Shown here in pieces: positions 1 to 12,292 of a stretch of DNA of 64,000 nucleotides. The position numbers were made by a program, and so were the translations under genes. The notes beneath the pieces were generated by a model. That model worked only from the letters and a program-made list of their open reading frames with translations. It had not been told where the DNA came from and did no database searches. This DNA is from Trichoplax adhaerens (lineage: Eukaryota; Placozoa; Uniplacotomia; Trichoplacea; Trichoplacidae): positions 8,645,070-8,709,069 of the forward strand of contig NW_002060943.1 of NCBI RefSeq assembly GCF_000150275.1, given 5' to 3'. Position 1 is the first letter of the stretch. The number at the start of each line of letters is the position of its first letter.

Positions 1-170
1 TCATTTATTGCTGCATGCAGTTCTGATATTTGCTATAAAGTCGTGGCATTAGTTAAAGATTATTCTTTTAGTAATATTCTATTCTGTGTCTATTTAGCAT
101 TCCTACATTTTTAATAAAAAATTAGCAATATACAATTATTAACATATGTGTAACAGTAAGATAGCTATCA

Positions 171-794
171 TCAAATATTAAATTTGCATAGTCGAATAAA
201 ATTTTGAATAAAATTTGAATTAAAAAAGATATTAGCTCTTTCTTCATCGCTTTTATCTTTTTCATTTAATATTTCATTAATTCTTGTTTCAAATAACTGG
301 CGCTGGCTATTGAGTTCTTTTTTCAATTTTTCTCGATCTTCATTTATTTTTGCAAGTTCCTGTATCAACGGATTGATTTCAATGATTCATTATCTCTATT
401 ATCATATGCAATAATAACTACTATCATCAAGTTTGTGCGCTGCAATAACTTGTTTTGCTTTAGCAGTCTATTCAGACAATGTGATATAGAATGAATTTTT
501 TGATTCATCTGTGGTAGTTATAGGCGGAATAGTATATAATGATTTCCATTTAGGCAGTTTATTTATGTCTTAGGATGTAAGTCCTTCAAATTTGTCATTT
601 TAACAGCATACTGCTTGCAATATTACCTTTATAAGATCGGCAACCCTCTTTTTATCTTCTAAACGTAAATCTTTAATCGTTACACCTTCATTGAGACGCA
701 TTTGTTCGGTATCATTCATTATTTTATTAACATTAGATGCTGAAGCTTGCTTATTCGCCTTTCTTGAAATGGTTTTATTTTCTGATAAAATCAT
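171..794 (-). CDS. Small coiled-coil protein, hinderin (KIAA1328)-like, two exons
   Basis: Two minus-strand exons, 794-627 and 359-171, join in phase 0 across a GTAATA donor (626-621) and an AG acceptor (361-360), giving about 118 aa. The join reads continuously through RLEDKKRVADLIK into ELAKINEDREKLKKEL, a charged heptad-rich coiled coil (residues ~40-105). From memory this resembles the conserved coiled coil of vertebrate hinderin, a poorly characterised cytoskeleton- or chromatin-associated protein; that identity is tentative. The ATG at 794 is the likely start, because an in-frame stop lies six codons upstream with no AG acceptor between. The product is far shorter than vertebrate hinderin (over 500 aa). 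Exon 2 runs to a stop at 171 with no good GT donor, so it is either a short version or a gene whose 3' part is missing. The tail after the coiled coil is Asn/Phe-rich and may be intronic read-through. Confidence 0.5.
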
Positions 795-2890
795 TATGAT
801 ATGAGTTGGTCAATTAAATCTATTTAGCGCCTATTAACTTCTAAGTTATAGACGATTTACGTAGTAATGCATACCGCATTTCGTATCAATGATGATTATC
901 ACATGCGATAATATCGATAATTAAGTAGTCAAACTTTTAGCTTGTAAAACAGCCTTAACTAATAACACTGCCTCTGGAAATCAGATCAGTATTTATTTAA
1001 TATAAACGTTAATTTGCGATATATAAGAATAGTTTAGCGTACATTTTCATTGCTAATCATTATCCCATGAATTAGTTAATGGGATAACGGGAAAGAAAAT
1101 TCTAGAAAGGTTTAATTCGGAAACAAATATTGACCTACCGCGCGTATCTAATGACATATTGGTAATCGCTTTTCCATCCTGTTTATGTTTATCCTGGCGA
1201 ACTTTTAATTTAATATTTAATGTTATGACTAGTTAATCCTTGCAAACCCGTTATGCCTTATAAACCTTCAGTAGCTATCCATTAAAACATTATATTTCAT
1301 AGCAAAGTAATCTATCTATAACAGAAATCAATTCATTTCTTGCTTCTTGATTAAGTTTTCGCTTAGTTTAAAACCTCTGATGTTTAAAATGTTTTTAATT
1401 AATTTCCTTTTAATCCTTACATTTACTCCAGAAGAAGTCGACTGGATGGCGGTCTTGCTCATTGAAGGCCATTGTTGCCTTGGTGACTGAGCATGTGCAG
1501 AAATTTGAAATCTTCCTCACACTTTCTTGCATCAGTTTCAGCAAAGATGATGAATAACTAATTCAGTTTATAGACACTTAAAGATGATATTAAGGAGTTT
1601 AAGAAAGGATAAATGTATCTAAGATTACAAAATCAAGAGAGAGTACTTGGTTAATTAAGTTAACTTAGTAAGGGATCCCAAGATGAGAGGCTACAATACT
1701 CCGTAAAGTACATACAGTATCCTGGTTCTTATTATTAGGGGTTTATTAAGAAAGAAGAAATGTGTCTACGAGCTCAACATGGAGACAGAGCACTTGGTTA
1801 ATTATGTTAGTAAGAGTACTGTACTATCTGACCTTGTGAATTTCGAAAGCCTGGGTGAAGAAATTACAAGAGAGTAGAGCAATTTCAGCGAGGTGCACGA
1901 AAAAATTATATTGGGGTGAATGGGTCCACACGAACCAATTCACTATTGCATACTGTTGACTCGATTCTGCAACACGCTAAACAGAAGTGACAGAGTTTAG
2001 TCGAGAAGTAAACTATCAGCTTGTAGAGTGTATAAAAGTGTTTCGCTACATACCAAGATGTGGCTTACTCGTAGAGCTGTTCGACTTTTCTTATCATTAC
2101 AACACAGCATTTTGCGTCCATAAGGTACACTAAATCGTGCTCATGTCGGCCAACGCTCCAATGATGGTTAAATAAATAATAATGATTTTGACTGACAAGA
2201 AGTGTTGTTCAAGTTCCAAAGCGTTGTTGATTGAACAGTGCTCAGTAAAAGAGGCATCCTTGAATTTTATTGATTTGATACGTCGAAAAATATCGATTTT
2301 AGTAACTGTCGAGCAGATTTTAATGATGGAAAATCATATCGTTAGTAGCATCATTTTTTTTATTACACAGCTGTAGTCATAGGAACACTGCAGAGTAACT
2401 ACTTTGCTGGCTAGAAACAATGAGAGCTGTAAATTGCGATTGCGAACTGGCATAGAGACAGTTTTTTTTTGCATTTTTGATCATGTTAGTAGGTCATTGC
2501 AGAGACTACCTAACAAACGATCATTTTCCCTTTAGCTTAATACTATAAGGAGATAGAAGAAATGTTTTGAGTGCTGCTGCACCCTATGTGCTGATCAATT
2601 TAGACGATACTGTCGTTGTATTAATCAGTTTAGCGGTTCAATATCCCCCGCGATTTTAATTTTATACTATACTAATTAAGAAATTAGGGTAATAAAAAAT
2701 ATCAAAAAATCGCTCCACACTGGTTCTCACTTGGCCTGTATACTCGCATATGGTTTCTATTTGTAAAAACAGCTCAAGAAATTGGTTGCTAATCATACCA
2801 ATTAATAATGCGTTTGAGTATTTTTGCTGGTCATTCTACCATACGCTATCACTGAAACCGTATATCACTCTGTACATGGTACCTACTATA
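795..2890. other. Intergenic, no supported gene
   Basis: About 2.1 kb with no ORF that looks like protein. A slightly GC-richer patch at 1430-1560 includes a 20-codon minus-strand ORF beginning MAFNEQDRHPV before a GTAAGG donor-like site; it has no partner exon I can identify. A phrase of the type 'acttggttaatta' with flanking similarity recurs near 1640 and 1790. An imperfect inverted repeat (about 9 of 12 pairs plus GATCA ends) lies at about 2478-2525. Confidence 0.5.
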
Positions 2891-3832
2891 ATCATTCAAG
2901 CATCTGATTTGGATGATTTGCAAGACTTTCGCGGACAGTATAGTCTATCGTTTCAGATATACAGTACTATAGACTTGAGATGACCAACAAAATCGTCAGT
3001 CTCGTCATTTTTACTCCAATTAACGGCTATTACCAATCGCCTCCCATTTCCTCTTTGAGAAAACTGTAGCAAACCCTGTGCAAAGCGAACTGTCGCCTCT
3101 TGTAGCTTTACCTTGGTCATATACCAAAGGGTCAAGACAAACAGTACGACAATGAATTTGCACATGATAGTAATCCTCTTACTTATACGCTATCAGTGAG
3201 ACTAACATGGTATATGATTAATCAATCATTCAGGCATCTGATTTAGATGATTTGCAAGACTATCGTGGACAGTATAGTCTATCGTTTCAGATATACTATA
3301 GACTTGAGATGACCAACAAAATCGTCAGTCTCATCATTTTTACTCCAATTAACGGCTGTTACCAATCGCCTCCCATTTCCTCTTTTTAAGAAAACTGTAG
3401 CAAACCCTGTGCAAAGCGAGCTGTCTCCTCTTGTAGCTTTACCTTGGTCATATACCAAAGGGTCAAGACAAACAGTATGACAATGAATTTGCACATGATA
3501 GTAATCCTCTTATACGCTATCAGTGAGGCTAACATGGTATATAATTAATCATTCAAGCATCTGATTTGGATGATTTGCAAGACCATCGTGGACAGTATAG
3601 TCTATCGTCTCAGATATACTATAGACTTGAGATGACCAACAAAATCGTCAGTCTCATCATTTTTACTCTAATAAGCGGCTGTTGCCAATCGTCTCCCTTT
3701 TCTAGTTGAAAAAAGTGTAGCAAAATCTGCGCAAAATGAACTGTCGCCTCTTGTAGCCTTGCCTTGGTCATATACCAACGGGTCAAGACAAACAGTATGA
3801 CAATAAATTTGCACACGATAGTAATCCTGCTA
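2891..3832. repeat. Three tandem copies of a ~330-bp unit
   Basis: Copies start at 2891, 3224 and 3548, each with 'atcattcaRgcatctgattt', giving periods of about 333 and 324 bp. Copies 1 and 2 are nearly identical; copy 3 is more diverged and joins unique sequence at about 3832. On the minus strand copy 1 has a 70-aa ORF (3165-2953) with a hydrophobic, signal-peptide-like start (MCKFIVVLFVL). In copy 2 a 2-base insertion near 3385 brings a stop in mid-ORF. In copy 3 the frame shifts near 3700 and the start codon is changed to Val. The ORF is therefore not maintained in all copies. The array sits directly upstream of PDE12, in opposite orientation if coding. Confidence 0.85.
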
Positions 3833-4165
3833 GAGACAGCCGTGATGTCAATCAATACTGGATTGCCATTGGCCATGACCAATGTGTACCGTACAGTCCA
3901 TACTCGTATAGTGATCTATAGAAGAAAAAAATACGACGTAGCTCGGATAGCAAGTAGGACCTAGAGAGCGTTATTGCACGCGAGCTTGATGATCAAGATA
4001 TCGAAATCCTAACGGAAAGGAATAGAAATGGTTGCAAAGTACAGCATATCACGTTATCACGTCTAAAAGGTTGCAATCTTTCTACTGCGATAGAGCTAAT
4101 CGGTTGGTATTGAGCCTTGAACTTGTTACTGTGGATAATCTAATTGTAGCATACCTGTATATTGA
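3833..4165. other. Short intergenic stretch upstream of PDE12
   Basis: About 330 bases between the end of the triplicated unit and the PDE12 start codon. It presumably contains the PDE12 promoter and 5' leader. I see no clear TATA box or other named element. Confidence 0.4.
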
Positions 4166-6461
4166 ATGCTTGCAACACTGCCCAAGGTAGTCCAGGTTAT
4201 CTCAAGGTGTAGCCGAAGGAGTTGGAATCGATTAATAGCTAATAGTAGTGTTCAATTATTTCTATCTACGAGTTGGTTGTGCCATTACACCATGAATAAA
4301 GCTATAGTCAGGATCCCTCCAGATAACAATATTGTTTGCATTGATTATGATATTGGATTTAAGATGCGTTACTTGCAACGCGACAAAGATGAAGTCGTCA
4401 GTCGTGCATTAGCCAGAATCAAGTTAAGTTATATCAAGGAAAAACAATCCCCAAAAAAGAAAGGAAAACGCAATCGACAACCACCACAACAAGATTCGGA
4501 TGTACTACAGGCTTTCTTACTCGATGGGAATGGAAATCGAATAGATGAAAATATCACCAACGGTATAGCATGGTCTCAAGCAAAACAACTCATTGTTGGT
4601 GATAAACAATATGCTATTGAAGTTAATCCACCCAAGATTTTATCCTTGCGCTTACCGGATACGATAATGGCTCAATTTCCTATGGTACCGATATTGACTG
4701 CGGAATTTACTGATACCATAAAGTACGATTGGTTTACCATAGCACCTGATAGTAATGAAGAGACATTAGTTGAATCTAAGATTGTCAATCACGATTCTAC
4801 GCAAATAACGGCCTTTATACCCCAAACTCAGCATGTTGGCTCCAAGTTAAAGGTAGTTTGCACACCTTATAATAGCCAACATACTCAAGGCTCCGATCCT
4901 TCATCTGTAACCGTAGCGGCAGCAATAACTGCTGGTCCAGGTACTTGCCCTTGCCAAATGACTCATCTCTACACCAAGAAACGTTTAACTCAACCTGATT
5001 CTTTCCGCATTGTCAGTTATAACGTGTTAGCTGATACTTATTCAAGTCAAGAGCATACACAAAAAGTCTTATTCCCTTATTGTCCTCCATACGCACTCAG
5101 TATTGATTATCGAAAGTTGTTAATCACACGAGAGCTATATGGATACAACGCCGACATTATTTGTTTACAAGAATGCGATAAAGATATATTTAACCAATTC
5201 TATGCTCCGTTTATGAAAGGGTTAGGCTACGATGGCATCCAAGATAGCAAAAGTATGCTCAATTTTACATGCATATAGCTCACACAAAGACTTGTAGATT
5301 ACAAAAGTTTCATGGATTTATTCTCTTCAATCCCCATATAGTCGATCATTCTCCTTTCTTATCCATCATAACTAGTGTTGAACATCACTTGCTCAAGATA
5401 TCGAACTTTTCTATTCTTGATATCTTTCATTGACTAACTCCATCTATTTTACCCTTATTAATCCTAGTTAACAATAGAGAAGGAGAAGCGACATTCTATC
5501 ATATGGATCGATTTAATATGATTGATCATCATTGTCAAAGTATTGGTAATACCTTGAAAAATGTGAGTTTAAAACTAAATGGAATATGGTCATCATTTTT
5601 ATTGATGATTGGCAGTAATATACCTGGATTGCTTTTTACCATACATAACATAGGATGAAATCTTTGAACAAATTTGTAAATGTCCCACATTGAAGTATAG
5701 GTTACTTAACAGGAATAGCATAGTACAGGTATACAGAAGTAAACATAGCCGTAGTTTTATTTAAAGTGCAATTTTATATTTTTTAGCGGGGATCCATTGA
5801 TAGATAATTGAGTTATTTCTACCTTTAGATTGTAACTTTACAACCCAAAGAACTGGAGAATATTAGATTGGTAGTAGTCAATACGCACTTTTATTTTAGA
5901 CCACAAGCTTCTCACATTAGAATTCTTCAGGGCTATTCCATGTTGAAATGTGTAGAGAAATACTGTGAAAAATTCATAGGTAAGTTATTTGTATTAAAAA
6001 TATCACTATTCCAAATGTAGTATACATACATATTCCGCATAGGCCTATTTGTATCTACTCTTAATGCTTCCATCCTTCATGTAGGTAATGATGTTCGAGT
6101 TTTATACTGTGGAGATTTTAATAGTCATCCTCGTACAGCTCTTGTTAAGTTAATGACAACTGGTAGTGTCCAATCCAATGATCCTGTATGGCATGAAGGC
6201 GGCGAGGAAGAATTCTGTGAGAATATTTCCCTACGAAATGACAAGAAATGTGTTAGTTTTACTGGATATCCTCAATTTACTAATTTCGTCAATGGATTCG
6301 TCGAATGTCTGGATTATATATTTGGTCAGCCGGAACATTTTCAAGTCGAACAAGTCTTTCCTTCTATGACAGAAGAAGTAGCTGCCGCATATACCGCTTT
6401 GCCTTCTGTTGTTTCACCGTCCGACCATGTTGCTATTGGCTGTGATTTGAGATTGAAGTAG
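4166..6461 (+). CDS. PDE12: 2',5'-phosphodiesterase 12 (EEP-family nuclease), four exons
   Basis: Exons 4166-5252, 5480-5562, 5829-5979 and 6085-6461 join in frame to 565 aa (human PDE12 is about 609). PDE12 degrades 2',5'-oligoadenylates and trims poly(A) tails of mitochondrial RNAs in the matrix. The basic, Ser/Arg-rich N-terminus (residues 1-42, with few acidic residues) fits a mitochondrial presequence. The C-terminal half is an exonuclease/endonuclease/phosphatase domain with the expected metal and catalytic motifs: SYNVLAD (N286), CLQE (E336), NTHFYF (H410), GDFNS (D451, N453), LDYIF (D517) and PSDH (D554, H555). The N-terminal half (about 50-270) corresponds to the family's beta-rich accessory domain. 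Donor and acceptor phases are consistent throughout (1, 0, 1). Exon 2 is short, and about 25 residues found in vertebrates between exons 2 and 3 seem absent; a missed mini-exon in 5563-5828 is possible. Confidence 0.92.
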
Positions 6462-8046
6462 TTGTTTGCCATGGTTCAGTTATGATCTTTTACGAAATTC
6501 TTAACTGCAGTTAATTTATTTTAATCAAAATTCTGTCTGCATTGCTTTCATTTATACTTCATCACGAATGGAAGCAACCAATCGAAGTAATATGCAAATT
6601 TTACTGCATTTTTCTTATTCTTTAGATCTTTCTTAACTCTTGTCGATGCAGTCATAATGATAGAATTAGCTAATGTTACAAAATTGCAGAATCAGTATTA
6701 GCATAGTATTTAGTTTGCGCAATGAATTGGCAATTATTCAGTTGACATACAGTACAGAATATATTTTACAAATATTTTTACATGGCTTTACGATTTATCA
6801 GCCTTGAGACATGAATTACTATTACATCGTGTACATGACAATGATAGAACTACTCCGCTGATATTGCGTTGTGATAAATCCTCTGTAAGATTTACATTCA
6901 CTGGATAATAATACTGTACGTTATACAATACTTTTTGATGATATTTGATCGCTACCAAATTATTCATCATAATATAACTTGAAAGTACCGAAATCTATAG
7001 TATCATACGTGCTAGCTAATTTCTGACGATGCGCACGATAACTAATGATTTTGCAGTTTGATTCCGTTGTACAGTTAAATTTATAATTTTAATACAATTG
7101 TTATTTTCAGCATCTTGGACCAAAGTAGATCTTAAACAGAGCACATAGAAATTACGCGTCTGATCGTTTAAATATTAATAAGTGTAATTGATATCAGTCT
7201 ACTGCTAATTGTTATTTCGGTCTGGTATAGTAAGCGTTGATCGATTCGATTATCTTAAGGACGAATATGAACGATAAAATCATGCAAACGGTGCTTGACG
7301 AAGTTATACGATATGTACAACTACCGTACGATAACCGTGGTAGTCAATATATATTTTCGTGATTCAAAAAAACTCTGAGGGGTACATGTTTCGTTTCGAT
7401 TTTAACTTAAATGAGCTCTATGAGGTGTCATTATTATGATAATATCAAATATTGATCATTTATCAGCTCTTAAAACACAACTTGACGAAATGCGACTTCG
7501 TATATTGTGTAATTTATGTATTTCAATTTTAACTACACGATATCAACTACTGAATATAAATTGACTCGCTATGACAATAAATGGCGAATTCTTCGCTGCT
7601 AAGATCATTTCTATTTTCGTACAACAATCAGATTACAATTTCATAATTAAAGATGGACTGGCCTATTATCATTTTGCTTTCGTAGATATGGGTGTATGCT
7701 TATAATGTCTGGTGATGTTTATCTTTCGCCCTAAACTAGTATCATGAATTTACAATGTCTGAATTGCTATAATCTTAGAGAGTGAGATCGTACCACATGA
7801 TCTACTCTAATAAGATCAAAACAAGTTTAATCTTATAAACTCAAACATATTTTCAATAGCACGAAGTATCTTTTACATTAAATGTTCCATTTCTTATAGA
7901 TGAATACTGGACAATTAAAAGCAAAAATATGTGAATGCATTTTTATATGATCGCCTTATCATTGGCCTGCCCAGATTATTATGATAGGATAGATTCATCT
8001 GGTGATATTTTTATGGTTATTATTAGCGTAAGCAGCGATTGGCAGA
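6462..8046. other. Intergenic, no supported gene
   Basis: AT-rich sequence 3' of PDE12. Short ORFs here have compositions typical of random AT-rich DNA. No RNA gene or repeat recognised. Confidence 0.5.
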
Positions 8047-8410
8047 TTTGTGGAATCAGAAATGGGGCATTTTTGACCGATTAAGATAAACTATGAAAGG
8101 ATAGATAAAATAGAAAGTATTAATTTACAGAATCAGAAATGTGTCATTTTTAATCGATAAACTGAAAGGATAGAAGAAATAGAAGGCTTTAATTTACGGA
8201 ATCAGAAATGTGGCATTTTTGATCGATAAGTTATGAAAGAATAGATGAAACAGAAGGCATTAATTAATTTACGGAATCAGAAATATTGCAGTTTTAATCG
8301 ATAAACTATGAAAGGATAGATAAAATAGAGGGCTTTAATTTGTGGAATCAGAAATGTAGCAGTTTTGATCGATTAAGATAAGCTATGGAAGGATAGTAGG
8401 CATTAATGTA
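8047..8410. repeat. ~72-bp tandem repeat, five copies
   Basis: Units begin at about 8047, 8124, 8193, 8268 and 8339, each with 'tttRYggaatcagaaat' followed by a 'gcatttttgatcgataa' block and an 'aaaggatagataaaatagaagg' block. Spacing is 69-77 bp. Copies differ at several positions and by small indels, so the array is not recent. No unit carries an ORF. Confidence 0.85.
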
Positions 8411-9900
8411 ACTCCATAGCGTAGTTTGCGAATTTTTCGATTCTAGAATTGTAGATATAGCGTTTGTATCGATTCGAGTATTTTACGATAGAATAAGATG
8501 ACCTAAATTAAATGACAATATATTACCATTATCATAAAATTTTAGATTTATAAAGCTGGAAACATAGCGTTCGTATCAATTAGGATAGACTCTGATAAGA
8601 TAAGAGGGGTTAGTTAGAATTTATTAAAAGATTAATATTCCAAATAAAATAATGAATAAAGTTGCATAAGGTTGTATCGATCAGAATAAACGATAATGAT
8701 AGGATAGCTTCTCCCAAAGTGATAATAGTAAAAGCATAGCAGAACTGATGCGTTGCTACCCATTAGTACAAAGCATCAGAGAATAAATTAAAAAGATGGC
8801 ATTAAAAGATTTTTCTAATATAAACAGGAATAAGACTGTTGAATCAGGCTTGTAAGATCTCTATCAATTAAAATGGATTCAATTTATAATATTATTGCAT
8901 CTATATCGAAAGTAAGAATAATACTAGTATCACAGACTTGAAATGATAGCCTTGTAACCGATTGGAACAGAGTGCGACAAAATAAGTTGAATAGATGACA
9001 GGACATATTTCTTCATTTAAAGTGGAAGAAATCGAAATAGGATTGTAAAGCTAGTGATTCATAAAGAAAGATTCGATAGAGAGAATAATAGAAAAATATA
9101 GAAACTTGAAATCATGACGCTGGTGCCGACTGGGATCGATTACAACGTAATAAATTGAATCGATGACATTAAAAATTTCCCTATTAAAACTGGAATAAAA
9201 TTATCAAATTATAATTATAGGAATCGTTGCCTATAAAGATGAATTTTAATAGTTAATGTTAATGTATCTCTAACGAAAATAGGGACAATAGTATCACTGA
9301 GGTAAATAATAGCATTTTTATCAATTATGATAGACCATGATGGAATAAATTCAATGAATGAAAATAGATATGAAGAATTTGAGCTAATTACAGTAGCAAC
9401 ATGAAGGACGGTGACGCTAGATTATATAACCCATTCACCACAAGAGGGTTTCGACCTAAAAACAAGGATAGAACTATTGAATTGCAATTATAGCCCTTAT
9501 TTCTTAATAAGATAGATTCAATAGACAGTATTGACGAATCTAGAATCTCTATCAAAAGTGAGAATAGCGGGTAGCATCGCAGACTTGAATGATTACTTTG
9601 TTGTTGACTTGGCTAGAACACGATAGAACAAACTAAATGCATGATATATAAAGACTTCCTTTTTATTTTTGATAGAATTGTTGAAGAGAATAACAGCATC
9701 GTTGACTAGAAACAATGGTGTTATTAGAGATTGAGACATAGCACGATAAAATAAACGATATTCAAGATTCCCTTTAGAATCTGACAGAACTGTTTTGAGT
9801 TAAAATTGTTGCACTTGTTAACAATCAAGAAAATTAAATTATTAAACATCAATATTTCTCTATCAAACATCTAACTGTAACTAGAGAATAAGATAGTGGT
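8411..9900. repeat. Degenerate continuation of a tandem array
   Basis: Downstream of the clear units, related phrases recur at irregular 80-200-bp steps. Examples are 'tcgattRggatagact..gataagataag', 'accgattggaacagagtgcgacaaaataag' followed by 'ttgaatagatgacagg', and 'tctctatcaaaagtgagaata' (near 8900-9000, 9130, 9340, 9545 and 9740). This looks like an old array in advanced decay. The boundary is uncertain, and no gene is visible. Confidence 0.45.
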
Positions 9901-11245
9901 ATATGCCATGGATGAGGACGATTTAATTGACTCTCTGAACGGATGCATCTATTAGAGACAAAATGTTTATCAATTTTATCCATAATAATATTTAACGAAG
10001 AAATATTATTAAAAAGTAATAACTGATTTATATTGATTAGCCTAGATAGAAAAATAATAGAACAGTCAATTATTTATCATTTTTATTTTACTGATCAGAT
10101 TGAACTCTCCATGTGAAAAGTAACTATTATGAGCTTGATTTAAATGATTTATAATCATCAACAATTTATGTTAGGAATAGATCAAGGCTTAGTTAATAAT
10201 TTGGATAGATTAGGACTGCGGATTGGATTATTTTTTTGTCCTTATTAATGATATTGCTTCATTGTCAGCAGATTATTATATAGAATATATTGCTATATGT
10301 GTAATATGGATGGCAATGCTAACTTAAAGTTCATAACATAAATTTCATTTTTATAGTAATGATCTTCATTTTCGGATTAAACATGTCGATAATAATCAAT
10401 AATAAGCGTAATACATTCGGAGTTATCATATTCAAAATATAAAGATATTTCTGTAATATTAAAAATACCATACTTTGAAATGTTCTGCTTATGGCAGTGA
10501 AAATAGTAACATGTTTACTCGTTTACAAACAAGTGTAGAGCGGCAAGCAATTAAAATAAGTATCTTATGAAATGATCGCAAAAGAGAAATCCTCATCTGC
10601 TATGATTAAGTGGATTAGATAATTCATTTTCTGATTGTTTTGTAACAAGTTATAAATGATACACGGGATAAATTTTCCTCTTACTAAGTACGTATAAAAT
10701 CATCCTACCACGATTAACCGATTAAAAGATCGATATTCAAAAATTAAGCCATGGCAAGTTGTGTTAACACGATTTTTGACTTCAACTATATTTTAAAACT
10801 GACAATCAGACTTTTAGCATACTTTTAGCATTATCAATCTATCTATAAAAAAATAGCGAATGAAATTGCCGGTAATCATATGTAAAAGATTCTCCTGGCT
10901 GGAGCAGAGTTGAAATAAGATGCTCAGTTAGAGTATAAAATATAAAGATACCGTAAATGTTAACCATGCCTAGTAGTTAATAAACAATCAGAAGTGAAAT
11001 AGCATCATAATGAATTGATGCCTCCTAGATGAAGATGAGAATATGATTTTAGCTATAAAGATTCATTGTAATAACATCGTTAGGATAAATCAAATTCTGC
11101 TTAAAAAGGGAAAAATCAAAATCAACTTTCATTTTGACTACGATGAAATAATGGTCAAAGCGTAGGCAAGATAGTCGATTAAAAGAATATTTACCAACGA
11201 TCTATATAATAGCGTAGAATAGCCTTTCCTTCTTATCCAACAATG
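9901..11245. other. Intergenic, 3' side of the GPCR gene
   Basis: AT-rich, no ORF with protein-like composition. It should hold the 3' UTR of the minus-strand GPCR, but no convincing polyadenylation signal was identified. Confidence 0.4.
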
Positions 11246-12292
11246 CTAAAACGACGAATTAGTACTTTTTCGACACTTATGACACGTCAAAATTCTTTCA
11301 AAACTATGCCGAAATGTCTTATTTAGAAAACCATAAATGAAACAGTTAATAGCACTGTTGCTATAGCCGACTATAAAGACTAAATTAAGGATAAATGGTG
11401 ATACCGGTTGGATAAAAAAAAAAAATTGTAAAATGAAAGCACCAGGAGACCAAGCTAACAAAAATGCCAGCAGGACAATAAACATCATACGGGTTACTTT
11501 GGCATCGTCTTTCAAGCGGGCTAAAGGCAATCGATTACCAAGTGCATCTTGACTTGGGCTTCGTTGAGATTTTTTATTCAACATGGGCACAACAACACTG
11601 GAGCCAACTTTCATAGCAACACGTATTACCATACTTCTGGTTCGTGGAATATGATTTTGAAAACTGCGATATTGCTTTCGTAGAATTAAGTAAATTTTAA
11701 TATAAGCAAAAATCATAATCGATAGAGGTAAGAGAATATTAATTAAGATCATTAAAAATTGGTGCTTAAATGGTATAGAATAATCAAACCAGCAATCGAA
11801 AATTTGTGGATGATAGTAATAGGGCGACCATAATTCAGCTGTTGCTGCACTAACAAATGACCAAATCCACAATAAGACTACAACCGCGTAAGCTTTTCGT
11901 TTGGTTAATAAGGTATGGCTACGATGTGGAAAAGCAACTAAGACATAGCGTATAATACTAATGACCACTAACATCCAAACCGATACGACTAGAATGGAAG
12001 CATTTAAGATACCAATAACTTTACACGAAGTAGCATCGCCAATCCATTCGCCTATGATGGTACTTGAAAGTACAGCAGGGATAATAACTATACCAACGAT
12101 TAGATCAGCAAGGGCTAAATTGAAAATCATGATATTTGTGACATTCTGTAGTTTGGAATACGTAACCATGCAAACTAATAAATTTCCAAAGATGGAAAAA
12201 AACATAATTATAGGTAAAGTTACATAACGTAAGATGTAGACATCAGAGGTGACAGTGAGATTGGAACTAAGAGGTGATGTAGTATTATCCAT
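11246..12292 (-). CDS. Class A (rhodopsin-like) G-protein-coupled receptor, intronless
   Basis: Single exon of 348 aa with seven hydrophobic helices. Family landmarks are visible: GNLLV in TM1 (N37), LALAD in TM2 (D63), C90 before TM3 paired with C167 in extracellular loop 2, W142/W144 in TM4, P189 in TM5, AWSP in TM6 (P273) and NSAINCFIY in TM7, followed by an amphipathic helix 8 (FLNKTFRHSF). N-glycosylation sites lie at N3 and N11 of the short N-terminus, and a CHKC pair near the C-terminus could be palmitoylated. Two motifs deviate: the TM3 end is IRY rather than DRY (I114-R115-Y116), and the TM7 motif is NCxxY rather than NPxxY (C307). TM7 has no obvious retinal-binding Lys, so an opsin is unlikely. 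The ligand cannot be inferred; amine or peptide receptors are the nearest general class. Single-exon GPCR genes are common in placozoans. Confidence 0.93.
   Translation of the reverse strand: MDNTTSPLSSNLTVTSDVYILRYVTLPIIMFFSIFGNLLVCMVTYSKLQNVTNIMIFNLALADLIVGIVIIPAVLSSTIIGEWIGDATSCKVIGILNASILVVSVWMLVVISIIRYVLVAFPHRSHTLLTKRKAYAVVVLLWIWSFVSAATAELWSPYYYHPQIFDCWFDYSIPFKHQFLMILINILLPLSIMIFAYIKIYLILRKQYRSFQNHIPRTRSMVIRVAMKVGSSVVVPMLNKKSQRSPSQDALGNRLPLARLKDDAKVTRMMFIVLLAFLLAWSPGAFILQFFFFIQPVSPFILNLVFIVGYSNSAINCFIYGFLNKTFRHSFERILTCHKCRKSTNSSF

Noticed and set aside
2182-2376. 64-codon plus-strand ORF
   Set aside because: No domain, no splice context, and a length expected by chance in this region.
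2750-2983. 77-codon plus-strand ORF overlapping the start of the triplicated unit
   Set aside because: Runs across the boundary of a repeat copy and is not preserved in the other two copies.
3279-3882. Minus-strand ORFs in copies 2 and 3 of the triplicated unit as genes
   Set aside because: They read a different frame from copy 1 in part of their length because of indels; copy 2 has a stop in the equivalent frame.
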